NCBI GenBank assembly: GCA_041749075.1
Contig: JBGTBY010000032.1
Coordinates: 1 to 41,636, forward strand
Reading direction: 5' to 3'
Length of the DNA stretch: 41,636 bases
Origin: CAMTWZ01 sp041749075
GTDB lineage: Bacteria > Bacteroidota > Rhodothermia > Balneolales > HLUCCA01
Shown here: positions 33,639 to 41,636 of the stretch, in pieces
Layout of the letters: the number at the start of each line of letters is the position of its first letter
How positions within the stretch are numbered: position 1 is the stretch's first letter
Program-made: the position numbers and the translations under genes
The notes under the pieces: generated by a model
Database searches by the model: none
Seen by the model: the letters and a program-made list of their open reading frames with translations, nothing else
Told to the model about the DNA's origin: nothing

Positions 33639-34973
33639 ATGAAAAAACCTCGTCTTTCCATCGCGGATATCTGGAACATGAGTTTCGGATTCTTGGGTAT
33701 TCAATTCGGTTTCGCTCTTCAGAATGCCAATGCCAGCCGGATTTTGCAAACATTTGGCGCGGATGTGGAGCATTTGTCGTGGTTTTGGTTGGTGGCGCCG
33801 CTCACCGGTATGATCGTGCAACCGCTTGTCGGGCATTATTCCGATCGCACGTGGACTCGCCTCGGACGTCGTCGTCCCTTTTTCTTGGCAGGAGCGGTGG
33901 TCGCTTCGATCGCTCTCATATTCATGCCGAATTCGCCCATGCTGGCGGCCGTCATTCCGGCCATGTTCATCGGCGCGGGTCTGCTGATGATCTTGGATGC
34001 GTCCATGAATGTGGCGATGGAGCCCTTCCGCGCGTTGGTGGCGGATAAACTTCCATCCGATCAACGAACTCTTGGCTTCTCCATTCAGACGACACTGATT
34101 GGAATTGGAGCTGTGCTAGGATCCTGGCTTCCGTATGTGCTCACGAACTGGATGGGCGTGAGCGGTGAAGCGGGCGAAGGACTTGTTCCACCCAACGTCA
34201 TCATTTCCTTCTATGTCGGTGCGTTCGTGTTCATGGCCACCATCTTGTGGACCGTCTTCCGAACCACCGAATATTCACCGGAGCAGCTTGCCGCGTTCGA
34301 AGAAGATGAGCCGGTCGTTGAAAAAGTGCCGAGCAAAGGGCTAATGGATATCGTGGATGATTTCCGCTCGATGCCCAAAACCATGAAGCAATTGGGATTG
34401 GTGCAGTTTTTCTCATGGTTCGCCCTATTCGGGATGTGGGTGTACTCCACACCAGCCATCGCGATGCATGTGTATGGCGCGGCGGGTCCGGGCGATGCAT
34501 TATATAATGAAGCGGGGAACTGGGTCGGCATCATCTTCGGCGTATACAACGGGGTTTCCGCGATTGTGGCCTTGCTACTATTGCCGTTCATGGCAAGAAA
34601 ATTCGGTCGGAAGGGGACCCATGCCATTTGCTTGACCTTCGGAGGCATCGGACTCATTTCCATCTACTTCATCACCAATCCGATGATGCTCATTTTGCCG
34701 ATGGTGGGCGTTGGATTCGCTTGGGCGAGTATTCTTGCTATGCCCTATGCGATTTTGGCTGGCTCCATCCCTGCACACAAGATGGGAATCTACATGGGGA
34801 TCTTCAACTTCTTCATCACGTTGCCGCAGATCATCAACGGCATCATTGGCGGACCAGTGGTGAAGCACTTATATGGTGGGGAAGCCATTTTCGCATTGGT
34901 CACATCCGGAGTGCTGATGATCTTCGGGGCGGTGTCTGTGATTAAGGTGGATGATGTGGATGAGGTTGTTTAG
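33639..34973 (+). CDS. MFS sugar transporter of the GPH/SLC45-like type
   Basis: This inner-membrane transporter of 444 residues has about twelve helices. The cytoplasmic loop 2-3 motif is 'GHYSDRTWTRLGRRRPFFLAG', typical of sucrose/maltose porters of the SLC45/GPH type. The second-half equivalent is 'FMARKFGRKGTHAI'. A polar loop between helices 6 and 7 (about 225-245) is acidic. Its likely role is proton-coupled uptake of a di- or oligosaccharide. No glycoside hydrolase is adjacent to identify the sugar. It is divergent from polX. Confidence 0.85.
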   Translation: MKKPRLSIADIWNMSFGFLGIQFGFALQNANASRILQTFGADVEHLSWFWLVAPLTGMIVQPLVGHYSDRTWTRLGRRRPFFLAGAVVASIALIFMPNSPMLAAVIPAMFIGAGLLMILDASMNVAMEPFRALVADKLPSDQRTLGFSIQTTLIGIGAVLGSWLPYVLTNWMGVSGEAGEGLVPPNVIISFYVGAFVFMATILWTVFRTTEYSPEQLAAFEEDEPVVEKVPSKGLMDIVDDFRSMPKTMKQLGLVQFFSWFALFGMWVYSTPAIAMHVYGAAGPGDALYNEAGNWVGIIFGVYNGVSAIVALLLLPFMARKFGRKGTHAICLTFGGIGLISIYFITNPMMLILPMVGVGFAWASILAMPYAILAGSIPAHKMGIYMGIFNFFITLPQIINGIIGGPVVKHLYGGEAIFALVTSGVLMIFGAVSVIKVDDVDEVV

Positions 34974-35156
34974 AAGCTGGATGCTGGATGCAAAATGCGG
35001 GATGCCAGCCCTGAGCGCAGCGAAGGGTTGATGTCGAGGAATTTTAAATTGTAAATTCTAAATGTTGAATGGGTCCATCGCTTCGGGCTTCGCAATTCGC
35101 TCAGGATGACATGTATAGCTCGTAAATACATAGGCGGAGTTCCTTCGCGCGAAAAG

Positions 35157-35223
35157 CGCTCAGGATGGCAAGCCGCTTCTTCTATATAAATAAAACGACG
35201 TTGTCATCCTGAGGGAGCCTGCC
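35157..35223 (+). repeat. 67-bp island-flanking direct repeat, left copy
   Basis: This tract matches 41282-41348 in 65 of 67 positions in direct orientation. Inside it CTCAGGATGGCA and TGTCATCCTGAG form an imperfect 12-base inverted repeat around a loop with ctatataaataaaac. The pair brackets the three Shango genes. Confidence 0.9.
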
Positions 35224-35384
35224 TGCCTGCAGGCAGACTTCGGCTCGCAAGGAGGGAATCGGGTGATTCTGGATGATGTGGCTCGATAATGCCGGCGCAT
35301 ATTGCTACTAAACGATAAATCAAGTATAGTGCATTTCGTTCAGACCGCTAAGTATCTTATAACAAACGTCAGGCCGGGTTATCG

Positions 35385-35399
35385 CAGCCGAAACGGCTG
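35385..35399. promoter_or_regulatory. Hairpin CAGCCG-AAA-CGGCTG upstream of sngA
   Basis: A perfect 6-base inverted repeat with a 3-base loop ends one base before a possible GTG start (35401) and 34 bases before the preferred ATG. It may be an operator or a leader hairpin that limits translation. No T-run follows. Confidence 0.4.
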
Positions 35400-35433
35400 A
35401 GTGATACTAACTACCAAAAAATATGCGACGAAT

Positions 35434-37704
35434 ATGGAATTATTGATCATGATAGGTGTAGTAATTTTGTACTACGTTAACAAAGCAATGTCAAATTCCT
35501 CGAAGCGGAAAGTTGGGGAGAATAATAGACGAAGCTCCAATAATGGGATCCGCTTATCCGTGACTACGAGTAATCGGGAGGTAGCGAACAGAAGTCGAGT
35601 TGATGACGACAATCTGGCTACCTTTAGTATTTCATATGGCTATCATGAAGAAAAAAGCAAAAACAAGACACCTGCAAAATGGATAAAATCGGGTGAAAAT
35701 ATCACCATTAAGGGACAATTAATTTCAAGAGGTAACTTTTATTTTGGAGGAAAACTCAGTTCATTAGATGGATATGGTACAGAAGCCGCATTGGTTGATG
35801 ATTCTCTAAAAATTGAAAACAAACCATCCGCATTTGAGGATGAAAGTTTAGGGTATTGGCCGAAATTTAACACTCTATCTCCGAACGGGCGAGGAGCTTT
35901 TCTTAGTTGGTTATCCGGAAATAGAAGCGATTCGGGGACGCCTTTGGGTTATGTGTTCATTTATTTCTATGGAATTGAAAGGCGCATTATTGTTGACTCA
36001 ATTAAACAGTCAGTAGATGACACTGAATTTAAATCGTTGTTTGACGAAATTCTACGATTAATCGGCATCTACGGTAGTAGTCGCTCTTTTTCAAATTATT
36101 CCACTCGCCTTTTGGAAATCATGTGTTTATTGCGCCCTCACGTTGTATCGCATACTGATCTTGACAAAATATCTCAAAGGGATTCTCTGTTATTCAAACA
36201 TCGACTAGCCTCAATTGTAAATGATGAAAAACCCATTCCCGCCGAACTTGCATTGGCTTGGATTCGGTTTTATCCAGAGTATAACCTGAAGACACCTGCA
36301 CGGCGTTGTGGCGAAGAATTCAGCCAGATGTTTACTCGCATCTACAGCAAAAAATATGGGGATGGCATTATCGTTAAGCCCAATAAAACACGATTAAAAA
36401 TAGAGTATTTTCCTGCCAGCTCATCCCTACGGGGGATAACTTTTCCTCAACAGGATCTTCCTGACGCTAGTTTTTTGAAAGGCCCTGTAAGTAAACTTAT
36501 TTCAATAGCAGATGACTGTACGGCTGAATTGGATGCTTATAGTCGTTATTTAGCAAAGCCCAATACGGCACGCACAGATATTGAAGCTGTCTTGTTACTA
36601 CCGGACGAGCTTAGTGATTTGGGTTCTACAGGATTAGGGAAGTTTAAGAAATGGGCGGATGATGCCATTTCAACAAAAAATGGTCTTGTGAGTGTTGAAG
36701 AATTCTGGTCGTATACCAAATTGCCTTTGCCTGCCAAGATCAGTAGCAAGGAAGCTGAGTTAATTCAGAATCTGGCGCAAAAAGCAGGTTATGGCATAGC
36801 GCCCGATGCACGTTACCATCACGCTAAGACGAGCTCCGATGGGAAGCTGGTTCTATTTCCAGAAGGACACGGAAAATACTTTGAGCCATCCAAAGCATTT
36901 AGTGAAATGGGTATGGCTTTGCGTCTAGGAGCAATGGTCGCCACGATTGATTCAAATGTCGATCAGGAGGAATTAAAGTCATTAACTCAGCTCATTGAGC
37001 ACGATAATAATCTATCGCCTATCGAGAAACGATCATTACACGCCTATCTGGTGTGGAGGCTAAATACGCCTTCAAATGTTACGGGCCTAAAGTCCAGAGT
37101 TGAATTACTCGGTAAAGCAGAAAAAGCGACCGTTAGTCGTATTTTGGTCAGTATTGCGATGGCCGATGGGAAAATTGATTCGGAAGAAATCAAACAACTC
37201 GAAAAGTTGTATACCCTACTAGGTCTAGATAAATCTCTCGTCATGGGAGACATTCATCGAATTTCATCCGGTAAAACTGGAGTGCGACCAGTCAACACTC
37301 GGCCAGAAACTGTCTCTACTACTTCTACTTCGTACCACCTCGATGAAAGTATTCTCGCAATACATGAGTCTGAAACTAAGGATGTACAAAGCATGCTGGG
37401 TGCTATATTTATGGAGGATGAGCCTGCAAGTGAAACCGATGTCTCAAATGCGGAGAACACTGCAGTCGAGGAAGGAGCTGGAATTGATAAACAGCATTAT
37501 GCTTTGTTTGAAAGCTTGATAAGAAAAGATAAATGGACTCGTGAAGAAGTGGAAATGTTGTGCCGTGATTCAGGTCTGATGGTAAGCGGAGCTTTGGAAA
37601 CTATTAATGATTGGTCGTCTGATAAAGTAGGCGCAACTGTACTCGAAGAGGATGGTGATGCAATTTATGTCGATCAGGAAATTGTTTTTGAGATAGAAGG
37701 TTAA
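35434..37704 (+). CDS. sngA: Shango SngA-type protein (TerB_N-TerB-TerB_C)
   Basis: About 756 residues. A short hydrophobic N-terminal helix (about 2-18, ELLIMIGVVILYYV) suggests membrane tethering. TerB_N spans about 80-290, with 'AKWIKSGENITIKGQLISRG', 'YWPKFNTLSPNGRGAFLSWL' and 'GYVFIYFYGIERR' near 179. A TerB domain lies about 475-625 with A577-D-G-K-I-D-S-E-E. TerB_C ends the protein (about 690-755: 'MVSGALETINDWSSDKVG'). This domain trio with a downstream P-loop ATPase and Lhr-type helicase is the known composition of the Shango anti-phage system. Upstream GTG 35401 would add 11 residues. The DNA is AT-richer than the core. sngB follows after 4 bases. Confidence 0.85.
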   Translation: MELLIMIGVVILYYVNKAMSNSSKRKVGENNRRSSNNGIRLSVTTSNREVANRSRVDDDNLATFSISYGYHEEKSKNKTPAKWIKSGENITIKGQLISRGNFYFGGKLSSLDGYGTEAALVDDSLKIENKPSAFEDESLGYWPKFNTLSPNGRGAFLSWLSGNRSDSGTPLGYVFIYFYGIERRIIVDSIKQSVDDTEFKSLFDEILRLIGIYGSSRSFSNYSTRLLEIMCLLRPHVVSHTDLDKISQRDSLLFKHRLASIVNDEKPIPAELALAWIRFYPEYNLKTPARRCGEEFSQMFTRIYSKKYGDGIIVKPNKTRLKIEYFPASSSLRGITFPQQDLPDASFLKGPVSKLISIADDCTAELDAYSRYLAKPNTARTDIEAVLLLPDELSDLGSTGLGKFKKWADDAISTKNGLVSVEEFWSYTKLPLPAKISSKEAELIQNLAQKAGYGIAPDARYHHAKTSSDGKLVLFPEGHGKYFEPSKAFSEMGMALRLGAMVATIDSNVDQEELKSLTQLIEHDNNLSPIEKRSLHAYLVWRLNTPSNVTGLKSRVELLGKAEKATVSRILVSIAMADGKIDSEEIKQLEKLYTLLGLDKSLVMGDIHRISSGKTGVRPVNTRPETVSTTSTSYHLDESILAIHESETKDVQSMLGAIFMEDEPASETDVSNAENTAVEEGAGIDKQHYALFESLIRKDKWTREEVEMLCRDSGLMVSGALETINDWSSDKVGATVLEEDGDAIYVDQEIVFEIEG

Positions 37705-37708
37705 ACTT

Positions 37709-39034
37709 ATGGAAAAACGTATCAGGTCAAAAGAACGTGACGCAATCATTCAATCACTGAAATCAGGGGTGACTCCCAAGATTGGGATTCAGCATATTCA
37801 GGTAGGTCGAAGTAATGAAGTAAAAGCGTTGTATAAGGACATAGAAAGAATCTCTGAAGGTGGCGCAGTATTCAGGCTTATCATTGGCGATTATGGCTCA
37901 GGGAAAACATTTTTTCTGAGCGTAGTACGTTCCATTGCTCTTGAGAAGAAACTTGTTACGGTCAATGCGGATCTTTCACCGGATCGACGTGTACACGCTT
38001 CTTCAGGTCAGGCACGAAATCTTTATTCCGAACTAATGAAGAATCTGGCTACCCGAAATAAGCCGGATGGAAATGCATTAGCCAGTGTTGTAGAACGGTT
38101 TGTAACTCAGGCTCGCATAGAAGCAGATGAAAAGAGCACTGATGTTTCAACAGTAATACACCAAAAACTAGCATCCTTATCTGAACTGGTCGGCGGGTAT
38201 GATTTTGCAAAAGTTATTGATGCTTACTGGATTGGTCATGAGCAGGATAATGAAGAATTAAAATCTAATGCTATTCGTTGGCTACGTGCTGAATACACCA
38301 CGAAGACCGATGCGCGAAGGGATCTTGATGTCAGAACAATAATTTCGGACAACTCATTTTATGATGCGTTAAAATTAATGAGTCTATTTGTGCGTCAGGC
38401 AGGCTATGGGGGTTTACTTGTTAATCTGGATGAGATGGTCAATCTTTATAAATTGAGCAGCACGCAAGCACGCACATCTAACTACGAGCAGATTCTACGA
38501 ATTTTGAATGACTGCCTTCAGGGGTCGGCAGAATATCTCGGATTTCTACTAGGTGGTACACCGGAGTTTTTACTTGATCCCCGCAGAGGGTTATATAGTT
38601 ATGAAGCGCTACAAACCCGTTTAGCTGAAAACAGTTTTGCAAAGCGAGCAGGCGTGATTGATTACTCCTCTCCATCAATTCACCTAGCGAGTTTAACACC
38701 TGAAGAACTCTTCATTCTTCTAAAAAACCTGCGTCATGTATATGCCGAAGGTGACACGTCAAAATATCTCGTTCCAGATGATGCCCTAATCTCATTTCTT
38801 CATCATTGCAGCCAGACTATTGGGGATGCTTATTTCCGTACACCGAGAAATACCATCAAAGCGTTTTTAGACATGCTTTCGGTACTAGATCAAAACCCTT
38901 CAATGCGATGGTCACAATTAGTTCAATCTATTGCGATTGAAGAAGATCGACCAAGTGATTCAGATGAAATTATCGTAGATGAAGAGACTGGCGAAATTAT
39001 GAATTCTGAAGGATTAGCTGATTTCAAATTATGA
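37709..39034 (+). CDS. sngB: Shango SngB-type P-loop ATPase (DUF2791/BrxD-like)
   Basis: This is a cytoplasmic AAA+-like ATPase of 441 residues. Walker A is GDYGSGKT (60-67) and Walker B is LLVNLDEM with D241-E242. A sensor-like 'GFLLGGTPEFL' follows, and 'TPRNTIKAFLDMLSVL' is near the C-terminus, as in the DUF2791/BrxD family. The last 40 residues are acidic. In Shango this ATPase works with SngA and the helicase to block phage. The mechanism is not known to me. The family also occurs in BREX loci, but no BREX methylase, PglZ or protease is present. Its stop overlaps the sngC start by 4 bases. Confidence 0.85.
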   Translation: MEKRIRSKERDAIIQSLKSGVTPKIGIQHIQVGRSNEVKALYKDIERISEGGAVFRLIIGDYGSGKTFFLSVVRSIALEKKLVTVNADLSPDRRVHASSGQARNLYSELMKNLATRNKPDGNALASVVERFVTQARIEADEKSTDVSTVIHQKLASLSELVGGYDFAKVIDAYWIGHEQDNEELKSNAIRWLRAEYTTKTDARRDLDVRTIISDNSFYDALKLMSLFVRQAGYGGLLVNLDEMVNLYKLSSTQARTSNYEQILRILNDCLQGSAEYLGFLLGGTPEFLLDPRRGLYSYEALQTRLAENSFAKRAGVIDYSSPSIHLASLTPEELFILLKNLRHVYAEGDTSKYLVPDDALISFLHHCSQTIGDAYFRTPRNTIKAFLDMLSVLDQNPSMRWSQLVQSIAIEEDRPSDSDEIIVDEETGEIMNSEGLADFKL

Positions 39035-41247
39035 TAGAGGAATATCAGCGCCTTGATATACGTGTACAAAAATGGTTGTTTAGTCAGGGGTGGTCTGATT
39101 TAAGAGAAATACAAAAACGGGCAATCAATCCTATTTTGTCCGGCGATAAAGATGTTTTGATTAGCGCATCAACTGCAGCAGGTAAAACAGAAGCATTTTT
39201 TCTACCAGCATGTAGTGCAATAGCCGAAAAGAAAAATGGCTTCGGCATTCTGTATATCAGTCCTTTAAAGGCATTGATTAACGATCAGTACCGCAGGCTC
39301 GAATCGTTAAGTGAAATGTTGGATATGCAGGTTACGGCATGGCATGGCGATAGCCTCCAATCCCAAAAGAAGAAAGCCCAAAAAAATCCTTCGGGCATTC
39401 TCCTTATTACCCCAGAATCCTTGGAATCCCTCCTTGTACGGGAGCCAGGATGGGTAAAGCAGGCCTTCACCTCACTCAATTATATCGTCATTGATGAATT
39501 TCATGCGTTTATCGGAACAGAACGAGGCCAGCAATTACTCTCTCTACTTACTCGCCTTGAACATATTACTGGTCGAATCTCAAATCCTATTCCTAGAGTT
39601 GCACTAAGTGCGACTCTAGGAGAGCTTGAAAAAGTTCCGCTATCTCTCAGACCGAATAAAAGTCTGCTTTGTGAAACCATTACCAGCAGTCAGTACCAAA
39701 GCACTATTAAGGTTCAGGTTAAGGGATATTTAGAACCGGTCGATATCATGTCTGATGAAACACGTGCCTCTGCCGAACAACAAATTTGTCAAGAAATTTT
39801 CAACATCTGTAGAGGCGACTCACATCTAGTTTTTGCGAATAGCCGTAGCCGAACAGAAAGTATTGCTGCACAGTTAAGCGATTTATGCGAACAGCAAGTC
39901 GTACCAAATGAATTTTTCCCACATCATGGTTCTTTAGCCAAAGAACTCCGAGAATTTTTAGAAACTAGATTGCAAAAGGAAACCCTACCTACTACTGCCA
40001 TTTGCACAATGACCTTAGAGTTAGGCATCGATATCGGTAAGGTGAGTTCTGTTATTCAGGTTACTGCTCCACACTCCGTATCAAGTTTGCGTCAGCGGTT
40101 AGGCCGGTCCGGCAGAAGAAACTCAGCATCTATTTTACGAATGCTCATTTCTGAAAATGAACTGAGTGATAAATCTAATGTTGTAGATGGTCTTAGATTA
40201 GAGCTGGTTCAGTCATTAGCAATGATACGATTGCTAATCGTAGAGAATTGGTTTGAACCGGCAGATACAGAACAAATGCATCTTTCGACTTTTTTACACC
40301 AGATTCTTGCCGTAATAGCACAGTGGGGAAGCGTCCGAGCAGATCAGCTGTACTCTTTATTATGTGAGCATGGACCATTCAAAGAAATATCTATTCAGCA
40401 CTTAAAGCAACTGTTGACCCATATGGGAACCGTTCAGCTGATACAACAGATCAATAGCGGTGAACTAGTTTTAGGAAGTGAAGGCGAACGTATTTCCAAT
40501 TCATATACCTTCTATGCCGTCTTTAAAACACCAGAGGAATTCCGCATTGTTGCGGGTAGCAAAACGCTTGGATCGCTACCCATTGATTCGTTAATCCTTA
40601 AAGACCAGAACATTATATTTGGTGGCCGTAGGTGGAAGGTCATGGATATTGATGATGAAAAGAAAGTCATCTATGTCACTGCTACAAAAGGCGGGAAACC
40701 CCCAAAATTTAACGGTAGTGGCATGTCAATTCATGACAGGGTTCGACAAGAGATGTTAAACATTTATCGAACTGGTGACTATCGTATTGAGGTTGGCGAT
40801 CAGAAAATTGATTTCGTGGATAGTCTTGGGAGGCAGTTATTTCAAGAAGGAGCGTATTTTTTCAAAGAAGCTAACCTTGAGTATCAACCCGTCTATCAAA
40901 ATGGTAAGCACTGCTATATTTTCTCTTGGATGGGCGATAAAGTAGTTAATACTCTTACTGTGTTACTCGTTCGAAGTGGTTTTGTATGCAGCAGTTTTGC
41001 TGGTGTTATTGAAGTACAAAATTCAGACGCGGCTGACATAAAGAAGTGTTTAGTTGGTATAGCAAATGATGTACTACCGAATGAAGCCGAACTCTCGAGA
41101 ACACTTTCTATTCAGCAAAAATTAATTGAAAAGTATGATGAGTATCTGCCTGAAGAATTGCTAACTGAGGGGTTCGGAAGGAAAGCCTTTAATTGTAGGG
41201 CTACTAAGCAGTGGATAGTAGGCACCCTTGTTTCAGCTGTCGAGTGA
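39031..41247 (+). CDS. sngC: Shango SngC-type Lhr-like DEAD/DEAH helicase
   Basis: This superfamily 2 helicase has 738 residues. Motifs in order are the Q motif (Q28 in LREIQKRAI), motif I STAAGKTE (47-54), Ia 'ISPLKALINDQY', motif II DEFH (155-158), motif III 'LSATLG', motif IV/V 'TMTLELGIDIG' and motif VI QRLGRSGRR (355-363). The C-terminal half has a winged-helix and a trailing region like the Lhr core. It is about half as long as full Lhr. It presumably moves on DNA or DNA-RNA using ATP. The ATGA overlap couples it to sngB. It is the last gene of the unit, and the right flanking repeat starts 34 bases later. Confidence 0.87.
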   Translation: MIEEYQRLDIRVQKWLFSQGWSDLREIQKRAINPILSGDKDVLISASTAAGKTEAFFLPACSAIAEKKNGFGILYISPLKALINDQYRRLESLSEMLDMQVTAWHGDSLQSQKKKAQKNPSGILLITPESLESLLVREPGWVKQAFTSLNYIVIDEFHAFIGTERGQQLLSLLTRLEHITGRISNPIPRVALSATLGELEKVPLSLRPNKSLLCETITSSQYQSTIKVQVKGYLEPVDIMSDETRASAEQQICQEIFNICRGDSHLVFANSRSRTESIAAQLSDLCEQQVVPNEFFPHHGSLAKELREFLETRLQKETLPTTAICTMTLELGIDIGKVSSVIQVTAPHSVSSLRQRLGRSGRRNSASILRMLISENELSDKSNVVDGLRLELVQSLAMIRLLIVENWFEPADTEQMHLSTFLHQILAVIAQWGSVRADQLYSLLCEHGPFKEISIQHLKQLLTHMGTVQLIQQINSGELVLGSEGERISNSYTFYAVFKTPEEFRIVAGSKTLGSLPIDSLILKDQNIIFGGRRWKVMDIDDEKKVIYVTATKGGKPPKFNGSGMSIHDRVRQEMLNIYRTGDYRIEVGDQKIDFVDSLGRQLFQEGAYFFKEANLEYQPVYQNGKHCYIFSWMGDKVVNTLTVLLVRSGFVCSSFAGVIEVQNSDAADIKKCLVGIANDVLPNEAELSRTLSIQQKLIEKYDEYLPEELLTEGFGRKAFNCRATKQWIVGTLVSAVE

Positions 41248-41281
41248 GCACCTGTGGTGACATATCTCTATGGCGGCCCTT

Positions 41282-41348
41282 CGCTCAGGATGACAAGCCG
41301 CTTCTTCTATATAAATAAAACTACGTTGTCATCCTGAGGGAGCCTGCC
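41282..41348 (+). repeat. 67-bp island-flanking direct repeat, right copy
   Basis: This copy differs from the left one (35157-35223) at two bases. Here the internal inverted repeat CTCAGGATGACA/TGTCATCCTGAG is perfect over 12 bases. A palindrome GCCTGCCGGCAGGC (41342-41355) follows. It could act as a bidirectional terminator for sngC, and also as a recombination site. Confidence 0.9.
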
Positions 41349-41424
41349 GGCAGGCAGGCGTAGCGACCGAAGGACCTATTTGCACTAAGGATCAAATGGA
41401 GTAAATTGCTCAAAATCAAGTGCA

Positions 41425-41529
41425 ATGAAACTCTCTCATTTATCATTTGTGGTCCTATTTCTGTGTTCTTGCTCGCTGTTCGAACAAGACAATGTGGATA
41501 GTTCTATCAAAAAGTGTGTCTCGCCCTAA
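41425..41529 (+). pseudogene. 5' end of a lipoprotein gene cut by an insertion
   Basis: ATG 41425 opens a frame with a clear lipoprotein signal (MKLSHLSFVVLFLCSC, lipobox with Cys16) and about a dozen mature residues. The frame then runs into sequence that looks like an insertion-sequence end and stops at TAA 41527. The total is 34 codons, far too short for a normal lipoprotein. The break lies near 41510. The rest of the gene should lie beyond the insertion sequence, outside the window. Confidence 0.55.
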
Positions 41530-41544
41530 CGGGTAAAAAAGGAA

Positions 41545-41611
41545 GGGTCTCCTCGGAACGTGTTTAGATTTAGTAGTTCTAAGCACCAACCCAAACCGAC
41601 AAAGGAGACCC
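41545..41611 (+). promoter_or_regulatory. Long-range hairpin able to cover a ribosome-binding site
   Basis: GGGTCTCCT (41545-41553) is perfectly complementary to AGGAGACCC (41603-41611), which includes the GGAG ribosome-binding site before ATG 41616. In a transcript reading in from outside the two would pair and hide the site. A transcript starting between them would escape. This resembles the protection of transposase translation known in IS10 and IS200. Confidence 0.5.
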
Positions 41612-41615
41612 AACC

Positions 41616-41636
41616 ATGGAATTCACCAAAGTACAA
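41616..41636 (+). CDS. Start of a probable transposase gene (cut by window edge)
   Basis: ATG GAA TTC ACC AAA GTA CAA (MEFTKVQ) follows a strong AAAGGAG site at 41601-41607. Only seven codons are present. Its identity as a transposase is inferred from the interrupted lipoprotein gene just upstream and from the leader hairpin, not from the residues. Confidence 0.35.

Larger units (their letters stand above)
34974..35433. other. Repeat-rich intergenic region at the left edge of the Shango island
   Basis: No gene is visible. From left to right there are GATGCTGGATGC-type microrepeats (about 34978-35005), an AT-rich stretch, CGCTCAGGATGAC (35098-35110), the 67-bp flanking repeat (35157-35223), a palindrome CTGCCTGCAGGCAG (35223-35236), about 150 bases of low-GC DNA presumably holding the sngA promoter, and a CAGCCG/CGGCTG hairpin. 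Composition changes here from the core genome to the AT-rich island. Confidence 0.7.
41510..41636 (+). mobile_element. Left end of an insertion sequence (family uncertain)
   Basis: From about 41510 the lipoprotein frame is lost. A stretch AAAAGTGTGTCTCGCCC leads into a short leader with a strong ribosome-binding site and an ATG at the window edge. Interruption of a signal-peptide gene and a leader-plus-ORF layout suggest an insertion sequence. The end at 41510 is approximate. An IS256-like element is possible, but the right end and target duplication are not visible. Confidence 0.4.

Noticed and set aside
35355..35384. Sequence TTATAACAAACG...GGGTTATCG as a possible integron attC site
   Set aside because: No full pair of R and L boxes with the expected hairpin was found, and no integrase is present.
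37709..41247. BREX system, because DUF2791 (BrxD) ATPases and Lhr-like helicases occur in BREX
   Set aside because: No PglX methylase, PglZ phosphatase, BrxL protease or BrxA/BrxB genes are present. The TerB_N/TerB_C partner directly upstream fits Shango instead.

Overview
The window is a compact chromosomal stretch, most likely from the Bacteroidota or a nearby FCB lineage (Balneolota/Rhodothermota cannot be excluded). This rests on gene content: a DUF5777 beta-barrel beside YceI and cytochrome lipoproteins, an ABC-2 permease fused to an M1 peptidase, a stand-alone LytTR protein, MacB-type permeases and a GPH/SLC45-type sugar porter. There are few Shine-Dalgarno sites and many lipobox lipoproteins. 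The core is of moderate GC. No species can be named from sequence reading alone.

Left part (1-11.4 kb), partly accessory: a DUF1801 protein, a voltage-gated-channel-like protein with a non-canonical pore, a DUF2254 membrane protein, a decayed DHFR-like gene and an AraC-type membrane regulator. The regulator lies directly upstream of an ABC ATPase and a permease/M1-peptidase fusion. After these come a class II Fic protein with a four-half-site operator overlapping its start codon, a CsbD stress protein, a Panacea-domain antitoxin with only the tail of a RelE/HigB-like toxin behind it, and a DUF1016 (YhcG) nuclease-like protein. Five copies of a palindrome, GGGTCGATnnnATCGACCC, mark this part, four of them at gene 3' ends.

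Core housekeeping part (11.4-35 kb): comEC-xseB-dxs, recN convergent to dxs, lon, a LytTR protein, an MsbA-like exporter behind a sigma-54-like promoter, a lipoprotein, hemN, tRNA-Arg(CCG) and queA. A coupled trio of exported proteins follows (cytochrome c, YceI, DUF5777). Then come two MacB-type permeases with their membrane-fusion protein but no ATPase, methylmalonyl-CoA epimerase behind polX, and an MFS/GPH transporter. Several gene pairs overlap tail-to-tail.

Right part (35-41.6 kb), accessory island: visibly AT-richer DNA carries three tightly packed genes, TerB_N-TerB-TerB_C protein, DUF2791/BrxD-like P-loop ATPase and Lhr-like DEAD/DEAH helicase. This is the gene set of the anti-phage system Shango (sngA-sngB-sngC). 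It is bracketed by two 67-bp direct repeats (65/67 identical) that each contain a 12-bp inverted repeat. Beyond it, a lipoprotein gene is cut after about 28 codons, apparently by an insertion sequence whose transposase starts at the window edge. A hairpin there could cover the transposase ribosome-binding site.
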